Shown: positions 10,134-19,302 of the stretch, piece by piece
Layout: each line of letters starts with the position of its first letter
Position numbering within the stretch: position 1 is the first letter of the stretch
Source: Amylostereum areolatum
Taxonomy: Eukaryota; Basidiomycota; Agaricomycetes; Russulales; Stereaceae
Assembly: GCA_012932865.1 (NCBI GenBank)
Contig: SAXG01000089.1
Location: 81,555 to 145,554, forward strand
Direction: 5' to 3'
Length of the DNA: 64,000 nucleotides
The notes under the pieces: model-generated
Told to the model about the DNA's origin: nothing
Databases searched by the model: none
What the model saw: the letters and a program-made list of their open reading frames with translations, nothing else
Translations under genes and position numbers: made by a program

Positions 10134-11108
10134 TGTTACAACTCCGATAAGGTATCTCATTTTCCCTTACCTTATTCGGAAGGACGTCGCTAAACGACGG
10201 ATTACGACTGTGCCCCAGTTCGTAACCGTCTCAACGACGCAACCACGACAGTGCCACAGATTGTCACCGTCTCAACGGCATAGCCATGACGGTGCCGCAG
10301 ATCGTCACCGTCTCAATGGCATAGCCACGACGGTGCCACAGTCTCGTCTCCGTAGATACTTGATACAACCGTCGCTCAATGTACATATGTTTACTCGACC
10401 TCCTTTCTTATAAAAGGAGGCTCAACGAACGAGCTATTCCCCAGCTCGTTGTCACGGATCGCTCCATTTCTCTCTTCGTTTGCAGACCTCGTACACGCGA
10501 CGCGTCACGGCATATGACTTCCCCTTGCATCACATGCTTCAACGACGTCATTGCCCGGACTTCCGAGCGGGGTTCCGCATCCTTATCTATGACATCATTG
10601 CTCCGGACCTTCGTCCTCCGCCCCATGACTCCTTTCTTATTGTTCCCCCCGCTCGCACCACTATCACATCGCATCGCACCATCGTACCCACTTGTATATA
10701 AGGACAGTGTTTCTCTTCCCTTCTCCCTAGACTGTCCATCTCGTCATACGGTACTGTAGCGCACGTTGCACTACCCTAGACCCCGGCACTCTCGAATCTA
10801 TTTTCTTCTCGCTCCTCCCATCGTCGCGACTTAGGCGGTTCATTGGTCTCATAAACTGCGTTTCTGACACTCGTTCTCTTTGTAAATACAGGACTGTTCT
10901 AATAAGAACCTCCTCTTAAGCATACTAAAGAGAACCTAAGCAATTACCATCGAAAGCTCGCCTAAGTATTCCGCGAATACTTACTGCTTCGCCTATCGAC
11001 CTTCACCTTCGTACAAACCGAGACGTCTGGATCACCTGATCCCACTTCTCACGCGTAAGAGTACTGTAGCCTGAGCTGCTTGTCACGTGATAAGGACCGT
11101 CCATAACA
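10134..11108 (+). mobile_element. 5' LTR of B1, interrupted by a solo A LTR
   Basis: Starts TGTTACAACTCC and ends CCATAACA. Removing the inserted A LTR and one copy of its duplication leaves about 550 bp, matching the other B LTRs. TATAAAA at 10409-10415 is 34 nt before the predicted RNA start AGCTCGTTCT (10443). The 41-bp tandem units are near 10200-10345. It differs from the 3' LTR at several percent of positions, so the copy is not recent. Confidence 0.9.
10450..10869 (+). mobile_element. Solo LTR of gypsy family A inside the B1 5' LTR
   Basis: 420 bp, TGTCACGG...TCTGACA, with the 5-bp target duplication CTCGT on both sides (10445-10449, 10870-10874). It contains the family-A TATATAAG box and the CTAGACTGTCCA start motif. 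It sits only 6 nt downstream of the predicted transcription start of the B LTR. Confidence 0.95.
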
Positions 11109-11110
11109 CT

Positions 11111-11120
11111 AGAACGAGCT
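11111..11120 (+). promoter_or_regulatory. Predicted self-priming site of B1
   Basis: AGAACGAGCT lies 2 bp inside the 5' LTR and is the reverse complement of AGCTCGTTCT, the predicted first 10 nt of the B transcript (34 nt after the start of the TATAAAA box). The 2-bp spacing is the same as in family A. In B2 the site carries one C-to-T change, which still allows a G-U pair. Confidence 0.65.
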
Positions 11121-11760
11121 CTCCTCTACATTAGCTCACCCTACAGTTTGGCGCAGAGCGTCAAACAAAACACCCACCACGGAGTCAGCGGAACAACCCG
11201 CTGAAAAAAGACCATCAGATTTTGAGATCCCTCAACTCCAATCAAACTGCAGTCGAGAATTCCCCAACGGAAACGAAGATCATCGCTGGACATTTGATCC
11301 CTATAATCTCATTTTTTACTACGACGGAGCCCTCATCGCAAAGGAAAGCAAAGGGACATACATATACCAGTGGAACCCACCCATATACAGATACAACCTT
11401 CCCCCAGCAGCAGAATACTACAAAGATAGATCCAAAAGAGAACAGGAAGACGGAAGCTACGACAACTCACATTGGAAGCGCCCAGATTATTCAAGACCTC
11501 ATATCGGGCCCCTCTCATCAGAAGAACTCTGGAAACACCTGGACGCACAGAAAGTTGAAGAGAAGCCTTACACCGGGAATATTAAGGACTACTGGGAATT
11601 TGATCCAGATACCGACACAGCCGATACAACAACCGAACCACAGAACCCTCAAACCGAACTCCAGCATCCTCAAGAACCCGCAACAACCACACCGCCTCCA
11701 GAGGAAACCGCGCCAGAACCTAAGAGAACTATATCAAGCCCCCAAATTAAGTCCGATTCC
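11113..11760 (+). CDS. ATG-less N-terminal gag frame of B1, part 1
   Basis: A 216-codon open frame without any ATG begins right after a TAG in the primer site and continues across the B2 insertion into gag part 2. Its product looks like a folded protein (DHRWTFDPYNLIFYYDG, TYIYQWNPPIYRY, HWKRPDYSRPHIGPLSSEEL) followed by a Thr/Pro/Glu-rich linker. The frame starting at 11222 is a shadow. It is continuous with the gag frame whose first ATG is at 29416. Whether translation starts by a non-AUG codon or only at 29416 is open. Confidence 0.6.
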
Positions 11761-11923
11761 TGTTAAGGACGGTCCTTATCACGTGACAAGCGGCTCAGGC
11801 TACAGTACTCGTGTGTGTGAGAAGTGGGATCAGGTGATCCAGACGTCTCGGTTTATGCGAAGGTTGAAGTCGATAAGCGAAGCAGTAAGTCTTCTCAGAA
11901 GACTTAGGCGAGCTTTCGACTTA
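11761..11923 (-). mobile_element. Remnant of the B2 3' LTR
   Basis: 163 bp from TGTTAAGGACGG to CTTTCGACTTA, aligned with the first 163 bp of 28710-29260. It stops at the Plavaka terminal repeat CATCAGCAAC. Confidence 0.9.
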
Positions 11924-11948
11924 CATCAGCAACTTGACACATTTTGTT
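11924..11948 (+). repeat. Left terminal inverted repeat of the Plavaka element
   Basis: CATCAGCAACTTGACACATT and following bases match the reverse complement of 18662-18686 with about five mismatches in 25. The motif CTTGACAC recurs 30 bp further in, like the subterminal repeats of CACTA elements. Confidence 0.75.
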
Positions 11949-12148
11949 TCAAGGTTGTGGTGACTTGACACCGTGTTTTGAGCATTGGACAGTTGGCTGA
12001 ACTTGGGGGAGCGACTTTTATTGGCCAATACACCCCAAACTAAAAGTACTGATGCCAATGCCTCAACTTCACCTGATAGATATAGAGATTCCCAACTCAA
12101 TCTCAATTCAGTTACAATTCGAACAAGTTGCCAAGTACACGGAGTGAT

Positions 12149-15100
12149 TTATTGTATTGTAGGTAGACGAGAATACAAAATATCAAAGCTATTGTGATCA
12201 GCCCATTTATTGAGATAGAAGAGACGGAACCAGTTAAGCGAGTCCGAGAAATGCATATCAGGATTTACCATAGTGTGGCCAAATATAGGGAGAAGATGTG
12301 CGGACCAATGAATAGAATCAAGGTGAATAACTTGGAGATCGGGCTTCCCATTGCGTAAGGTATCGGGACGAAAGATCCACATGCCTGTGTCTGCATCAGG
12401 AACAGCATCAGTCCAAGAAAACCACTGGATAAGCGCGCAGGGAAATGTTTGACCGGAATACTTGAACGAGAAGAGCATCTTGACTCGAGCAACTTCCGGT
12501 TGGTCACCAGGCCCTTGTCCTTCAGGGTCCACACTGACGAGAGCACAATCCCGGTGTTCTCCATCGCTTCTCCAAGATGGTGTGGATCGTATGTACTCAC
12601 GTCGCATGCCTCCAATGCCAGATGGATCTGAAGGGGCGTGAAAAAGGACCATGGCGGAATGGAAGACACGAACGCGGTCACGAAACCGTTCGCGGATACG
12701 GTTGGCAGTGACGGAGTTGGGGTTTGGGTCGTCTGTGAACTGGTCTCGCAAGAAGGCATATACAAGTTCACGGAGATTGGGTACACCGATGGAGGTACCA
12801 ACATCGCCGACGCGCCGTGGATAATTACGCTCTGAGAAGTCATGTTGGAAAACACGCGAACAATGGAAACATTCACTCACGAGGTCGTCTAGCCATCACA
12901 ACCCGGTTGATCACTGTCTTGGGTTTGTCCATAGGCCCCCCGTCGTCTCCACGGACAAGGTCCTCTTCCTGCATGCCAGCAGCCTCTCCCGCCGCATCCC
13001 TAGCCGGTTGAATACCAATCTCTACCAGTAAACCTTCCAACAGTTCAAGCACCCATGCAATGAGCGAACCGCTAAGCATCCCTCGCTCTTTGAAGTCTAC
13101 CTGCGTCGCGGCCATCTTGTCGATCCGTTGGTTCGTCAACAGCATTTGCCGCAGAGCCTTGTAGCGGTTAGATCTGCGCCACGGCTCCTTGACGGCCTTA
13201 ATATGCTTGGCCTCGGTGATTGATGTACACAGCCCGTTAGGGGCGCCGAACCACTCGATTAGTTGACGGTAGTGTTTCATGGAGTGTTGACGAGGGAGAG
13301 AAAACCCCTCCGGGCCTGGTGAGCGGACACCGCAGGTTTGAAAGATTATTCGGTACTTGTGGAACCAAGCAAGGGCTTCGTCGAGGTCATCGAGGTCCTG
13401 TTCCGTGAGCTCCGAACGCCGCGCGATATAGCAGAAGTCGATATACGCGGATATGGCTCGAACCATATCTGCCGGGACATGGCCCTCAATGGCATTGACA
13501 TATACCTACATACGTAGACCGTTGTCAGTGCGCGTGGCTTCGATGAGCAACGGACAGATGATAACTACCTTCATCAAGGCTTTGGAGTCGTCGCCTGTCC
13601 ATTGCTTGAAGTTCCGGCCTTCGTGAAACCGTCGCATTCCGGGGAACGCAGGCGCAAGTGCGATCCTGCACAAAAGATGTTAGATAATGATACACTCCAA
13701 GACGAAATGACGTACCGACGATCTATGTCGTCCATGATCTCTTTTGCTCGCGCTGTGCCATGCGTAACCTCCAGATACTCCCCTACCCACGTTACGAGGT
13801 GATCTTTGAAGCCACCCTTAATTAACTGGTGGAGGAGGTCCATGGACAAGAGTTCATTGATGTCGGCGCACGGAAAACTGTCTGTAAAAGGCTAGAAAAG
13901 TAGTATGGGTTAGCGGAACACATCACAAACGGCCTTGCTACCTACCGTGATATCGCCAACAATCCCATAACCATCCCATAGTTCCGCGAGCGAGAACAGA
14001 TCAACGGCTTGCTCGCGATGCTCTTGAGATCGGGGAAGCGCGGGCCCGCCATCGAGGTCATTTGGAGGTGCTGTACATCTGACAATGAACATATCAATGG
14101 CATGTTCGTGAGATCAAGCCGCACGAGAACTTACTTGGGACACCAGTTTTGTACAACCGAAGCGAGGAGAACTTGTTCCGGGTAGTCTGCAATATAGGGT
14201 CCAAGCCCGTATATTACGCGCCGGTAGTGTCCATCGGGACACATAATGACCTCGGGCACAGTCATGTGAGCCTTGAGAGGTTCAAATATTGCTGCGAGTG
14301 ATGAGTGGAATAATCGTCGACGGAACTTGCGGAATAACGCCGAGCTTCCGTTCTGTCTATTAACTGCGAAGGACAGACAGTCAGTCACAAAAGCTGCAGG
14401 TGCATGGTCGGCAAGTCTTACCTTTTGGGACGGAGAGAAATGAGACGAGTGTTACAGCGCCTCGATGCGCGTGCCGAACATTGTTATGAACATTTTCGAC
14501 GGACTGGTACAATGGGTAGAAGTCATTCTGACCCGTCGCAACCGAGACCGTCGTCTTGTCGCTACCACCGAGTATGGGCATGAACCCAAAGGTAGCAATG
14601 TAACAAGCAAAAATACGCACGCATTGTTTCCATGCCCAATTTCCGGACATGAAGTCCTTATATTTCCGGCATCCCTCAGGCTTCTCCTGCGTCGCATCCT
14701 CCCCCTTGACAAACTCGTGGTACGGGACGTAATCCCATTCGCCATCGAAGTCTCGGTTGGATAGATGTTGGTGGGCGATAGTAAGCGGATCGCGCGTCCA
14801 TACTTCGTACTCCTCGTCCATCCACTTCGGGACATTTGTGGGTGGGCGTTCACCTTGATAGCGTACCACGAAACATTGCCAAGGTGCGTCGCCAGCCTCT
14901 ATTGCATCGATCGCATCTTCCATCGCGGCATTGCTGGCAAATGGTGGACCTTCTTCCTTGTTACCGTGACTGATCTTGAGGCATAGGGCGGCGAGGATCT
15001 GGTAGAGTTGGTCGATACGAGCTTTGCCTAGTTGAACTTGAGTAAAGCAGAAGTCGGCGAGTTCGTATCCAATACGATCGCCGAACAGAGCCCAGTTGCC

Positions 15101-15523
15101 GCGATCGTTGTCTTTCGGAGGGGGAGGTGTGTCGTGCGGAAGGTCTTGACCATTGCGGTCGCATGGGGTACCTGTTTGTAAATCAGAACCACCCAGAACG
15201 AGGGTGGCAAGTTGCGTACCATCAAGAATTGGATGGCATACGCGCTCTTGGAAGTGTTCGTGTTGAGGCTCCTCATCGTTATGATCATCATATCTGAAGG
15301 GATCGTCGTCGAGGTCGTCTTCGCTGTCATGGATGTCTCCATCGCTATTGGGTTCTGGGAGTGGAAAGTCGTCTTCATCTTCACACGACGAGGAGGAGCT
15401 TGAAGAATCTGAGTCAACAAAAACGGGATGCCAGGTGTTTGTGTGTCGAGTTAAGCCAGAGAGAGAACGAAAGTCTGAGTGACCGCATTGCGAGCAGATA
15501 TAGCGAGTGTAATTATAAGACAT
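12149..15523 (-). CDS. Plavaka transposase, C2H2-finger start, 7 exons
   Basis: The start is the ATG at 15523 (MSYNYTRYICSQCGHSD), which opens with a C2H2 zinc finger (C-x2-C...H-x4-H, residues about 9-31). Removing introns at 14364-14421, 14079-14134, 13892-13945, 13666-13715, 13506-13568 and 12832-12880 (49-63 nt, GT-AG) gives one frame of about 1014 codons. Blocks typical of the family follow in order: an acidic linker; PILGGSDKTTVSVATGQND; FRRRLFHSSLAAIFEPLK; CPDGHYRRVIY; DYPEQVLLASVVQNWCPKC; LLHQLIKGGFKDHLVTWVGE; EIMDDIDRR; FSLPRQHSMKHY; APNGLCTSITEAKHIKAVK. The enzyme would cut and join the element's ends in the nucleus. All exons read without a stop, so this gene could still be intact. 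Confidence 0.85.
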
Positions 15524-15702
15524 GTAGTTTCTGGGGGATGGGTGTGAGAGTTGCGCTGGTAAGTGGACGCGCAAACACACTTACATATTTCGAGCTCCGA
15601 GCCAGCCACGTCACAGTCTGGTTAGTCCTTTTCTTCCTTACAACGGCCTGCCTTCCGTTGTCCCCCCATCCCAGTCCAGCCTTAAATTTCCGGTCTTCCA
15701 CC

Positions 15703-18150
15703 ATGCCACCTAAAGGTTCTCGCCCTAAGGGTACACGAGGAAGCACGAAACAGAAACTTACCGACACTCAGACCGATTCTGCAGTCGCGTCCGGACTTGG
15801 TGTAGGCAAGAAGCCAATTCCGCTGAAGTCCCTGGCGCCGGTAGAGTCTCCTGGATCGACAGCTGCCACAACGGAACGGGGCCGTGCTCGGTGAACCACA
15901 CGGCAGGCAGTTGATTATCATGCGCTTGATGGCCGCCCTCCCCCTCGACGCTCGGGCGCGGAGGTCACTGCTGAGAAAAAGGAAAAGGTTTGTGCTCGTG
16001 AACAAGCTACGCAACAAAGGCAGGCCAATATCGAGGAGTTCACCGCGTTCGAGAATGACGTCGAATCCAAGGACGCCCAGAGCCGAAAGGAAGCAGCAAA
16101 CCCACCTATTCGTTCTCAAGTCAAGCGTCGGCAAAGGCTTTCTTCGCGGTCTAAGTCCCCAGAGGCTGCCACTGACAGTGACAGTGACGAGGGCTCCGAG
16201 GAGGTAACCTGTTAAACTTTCTGTGATTAATGGTCTGTTCATTCAGAATACAGATCAACGAGGTTGATGAAGACGGCTTACTTGCAGAATACGAAGGGAG
16301 CATGGCAACGACACCTGCTACAACGGATTTTGACGGCGAAGATGGCGAAGACGAAGAAGAATCGTTCGCCCCTTCCCGCCGTTCGAGTCGTAGCCGTAAG
16401 TCAATAAGGTCCTCCGATCTTGACGAGGAAGAAGAGGCCGAACGGTTTGAAGTCGAGAACGATAGGGAAGCGGCGATGGAGGTGGACGAGCCGGAAGTCT
16501 TGGTTGCGGTAGTACGAGAACCACGAACACGAGTGAAAAAAGGTGTCCAAGTCCGAACGGAGGTTGAAAGTTCGCGCGTCTTACTTGCGCAAGCCACCGC
16601 CGCCGAATCCCACGCCGCTGATCCATAACCTCCACCCACTGGACGCAAGCGTGCCTCCACTGTGACACAAATCCACGGGTACATGTTTTACACCTCACTT
16701 ACCTTGATCTTCTTTTTGGTTTGACCACGTTTAGTTCGTCATCTTCAAAGAAGGCAAAGAAAGATAAGATGAAGAAGGCGGATGCTGGTGCGCGACCAGG
16801 ATTCGTGAAATCCACCTCGACTTTGCCGCGCCACTCCCTGGCGCCGCCGCCGCCGCAGAACATCTCGCAAGAAACGCACGACAACGACGGCAACGACGAC
16901 AACGAGGAGGAAGATGAAGGATTTCAAGAGCAGTATGGAGGATTCCAGGCCGATGATGATGACGAGGAAATGGAGCGCCGAGATGTGCGTACTTCCAACA
17001 AGAATGCAAAGGGGGCTGGTGCTATATCCATGGTACGTGTCCGATATCAGTTCGTCATCAATATCCTCTGACCATGTCATCTATTCTCGGCTACAGTCCA
17101 TGGCAAAGGTCGAACAACGTCTTGTCGCGCCTTCCCGAAAGCCGAAGGCGCAGACGAAGGCGAAGGAGCTCACTCAGGCAGACCTACCGGAATCACTGAA
17201 AGAACACTGGCCCGTTCTTCAGGCGACCCTTGTGGCCTTTGTTGCCACCACGAACGATCGCGCCAGTCCTTTTGTCATCGACAACCCTGTCGAAGTCATC
17301 AAGAAGGTCTTCAATCATGTATACTCAAGTTCACGCTCGTACGCGAAGAATATCGGCCCCAAGGAAGTCGTCTACGAGCTGGTATGAAATCTCTTTCCTT
17401 TCACTTGGCAACGCAACCTCACTTTTTATTTTAGTCTCTCAACTGCATTCGGAATTGGCGTACCAAATTCCGGACGCAAAGCACTACAGTTCTCGAAGAC
17501 TTCTTCGCTACATTCAGTAACCCCGACGCGATCGAGGCCTACGTCGCTTGTGTCGCCCCCAATAACGACGATCTCGACGATGATATGGAACCGGAACCTA
17601 TGACATTCCATTGGCGGCAGTACAATAATAAGGTATGGCGTCCAATCTCGCTATATCATTGCTCACCATGAATTCCTCTAGGGAAAGAGGGGTAGCTACG
17701 AGAATCCATTACTTCTGAAGATCCTCGCGTCCCATCTTCAAGCCATCGCGAGTGCAGATGTCTCCTAGTTCAATGCAGACAAACCTATCTGGGCGTTGGT
17801 CTTATCCCTCGTAGCGGTGAGAAGCTCTCTAACATTGCCCCGTGTGCCGTCGCTGATTTGTCCAGCACGAGCGCGGTCTGATGCTATGGCAGGATGGTAC
17901 CTTTGACAAGGACCAACAAAAAATTTGGATGAGCGACGACAACTGGGGCGACGTGGCCGCTAATTATTTCACGGCCGTCAAACCCTTGAGCGACGGTAAA
18001 TGGGCCAAGATTATGGCCGGCGCAAGGAAGTTTTGCACTGTCAGCCACGCTCGTCGCGCGATCTCAGGCCGTGGTGGTAGCGCCGCCTCGATGCACAAGG
18101 CCAAGGCGCGTGAGATAGTAGAGGAGTCGGACCCGGATGATGAGGATTGA
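15703..18150 (+). pseudogene. Accessory protein gene of the Plavaka element, multi-exon, two stops
   Basis: It is divergent from the transposase, with only about 180 bp between the starts (shared promoter). ATG at 15703 (MPPKGSRPKGTRG). Exons in different frames join across GT-AG introns, for example after GSEE near 16204, near 16680-16735, after VVYEL near 17380 and at 17830-17864. The product is basic and Ser-rich, then acidic (EDGEDEEESF, EEEEAERFEVE), then a compact C-terminal domain (ENPLLLKILASHLQ ... ALVLSLVAHERGLMLWQDG ... KWAKIMAGARKF). TAA near 16627 and TAG near 17768 interrupt otherwise clean frames where CAA/CAG is expected. Function unknown; it may be a DNA-binding partner like the second gene of CACTA elements. 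Confidence 0.65.
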
Positions 18151-18661
18151 CGAGATTGGTACGCTGCTCTATATTACTGTATACATTCCCTGACAGTTTA
18201 ACAGGGGCTGTGACGAGGAGCATTAATCTCTACTAGGTTGGTCTGCTTTCATCGGCGGTTGGGATTGCGGTTGTGATGGGCATTGCTGGTGGTTGGGAGT
18301 TGGCATGGGTTTGGGGATTGGTGCGCCAGCGAGATGCGTGAGGTTATGACTACCATGACATTTATGACATATACACTACATACATGCTTTGAATGCTATA
18401 ATCATGCTACCACATTGGGCTGGAATGAGTACAAAGCTATCTGAGGAATTGATGATGAGTTCTTAGTGTGTTGAGGTTAGGTTTTGATCAGCTTGTACTT
18501 TGTGGCTATGTTGGTGCTAACCTGAGGGTGGGTTGACTGCGAGTTGGCCGAGAGTTCACCCAACTCCCCAATGATACATGCCCTGGGGGAAGGTTGGTGG
18601 ATTGGGTTGTTTCAGTGGTTTCAGTGGTTCACCAACCCTTCAACTCACCTAAACACACCCC
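18151..18661. other. Plavaka right subterminal region
   Basis: No gene. It holds short G/T-rich and CAACTC/GAGTTG repeats near 18530-18660, as expected for the subterminal zone of a CACTA-like element. Confidence 0.5.
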
Positions 18662-18686
18662 AACAAATTGTGTTGAATTGCTGATG
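18662..18686 (-). repeat. Right terminal inverted repeat of the Plavaka element
   Basis: Ends ...AATTGCTGATG on the plus strand, reverse complement CATCAGCAATTCAACACAAT, paired with 11924-11948. The bases that follow (TCTCCTAGGGCCGC) align with B2/B1 linker sequence, which fixes the boundary. Confidence 0.75.
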
Positions 18687-18877
18687 TCTCCTAGGGCCGC
18701 TCTTTCTGCGAGTTCTTGTGCTTTAGTTGCTCTTGCCATTATCCAGGTATTGGTTTCGTTCATTTCTTCTGCAACTGGTATCGTTTCTATGTTAGCTTTC
18801 CCATAGAATGTTCTGATCGTCTTGATCTCGACGAGATCAGAATCGAATTCGGGATCTTCTTGTTCTTCCATTGTTGC
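18687..18877 (-). pseudogene. B2 pol fragment between protease and RT
   Basis: Translates to EEQEDPEFDSDLVEIKTIRT... KAQELAERAA, matching B1 near 31385-31560 almost residue for residue. It is the last piece of B2 pol before the Plavaka end. On the other side, the GTGAT duplication (18878-18882) borders A2. Confidence 0.88.
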
Positions 18878-18882
18878 GTGAT

Positions 18883-19302
18883 TGTCAGAAACGCAGTTTA
18901 TGAGACCGATGAACCGCCTAAGTCGCGATGATGGGAGGAGCGAGAAGAGGGTAGATTCGAGAGTGCCGGGGTCTAGGGTAGTGCAACGTGTGCTACAGTA
19001 CCGTATGACGAGATGGACAGTCTAGGGAGAAGGGAAGAGAAACACTGTCCTTATATACAAGTGGGTACGATGGTGCGATGCGATGCAATAGTGGTGCGAG
19101 CGGGGGGAACAATAAGAAAGGAGTCATGGGGTGGAGGACGAAGGTCCGGAGCGATGATGTCATAGATAAGGATGCGGAACCCCGCTCGGAAGTCCGGGCA
19201 ATGACGTCGTTGAAGCATGTGATGCAAGGGAAAGTCATGTGCCGTGACGCGTCGCGTGTACGAGGTCTGCAAACGAAGAGAGAAATGGAGCGATCCGTGA
19301 CA
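18883..19302 (-). mobile_element. 3' LTR of A2
   Basis: 420 bp, TGTCAGAAAC...CCGTGACA on the plus strand. On the sense strand it is preceded by a polypurine tract AAAGGGGGGGTAA (plus 19303-19315). The pol frame runs through the tract and stops only inside this LTR at 19235. Confidence 0.95.

Larger units (their letters stand above)
11924..18686. mobile_element. Plavaka-type DNA transposon (about 6.8 kb)
   Basis: Two divergent genes, a transposase (12149-15523, minus) and an accessory gene (15703-18150, plus), lie between imperfect inverted ends of about 25 bp (CATCAGCAA-T--ACACA-TTTGTT). Plavaka elements are an agaricomycete branch of the CACTA-like (CMC) transposons. No short target duplication is seen: the left flank is B2 LTR and the right flank is B2 protease/RT linker, so B2 sequence between these points has been lost. 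Confidence 0.85.

Noticed and set aside
11145..11160. TGGCGCAGAGCG as a tRNA primer binding site of B1
   Set aside because: It begins with TGG like many tRNA-primed sites but lies nearly 40 nt from the LTR. The self-complementary site directly at the LTR explains priming better.
11222..11968. 248-codon ORF as B1 gag
   Set aside because: It is the wrong frame, low-complexity Thr/Gln-rich, and its end is B2 LTR. The frame with DHRWTFDPYNLIFYYDG is the coherent one.
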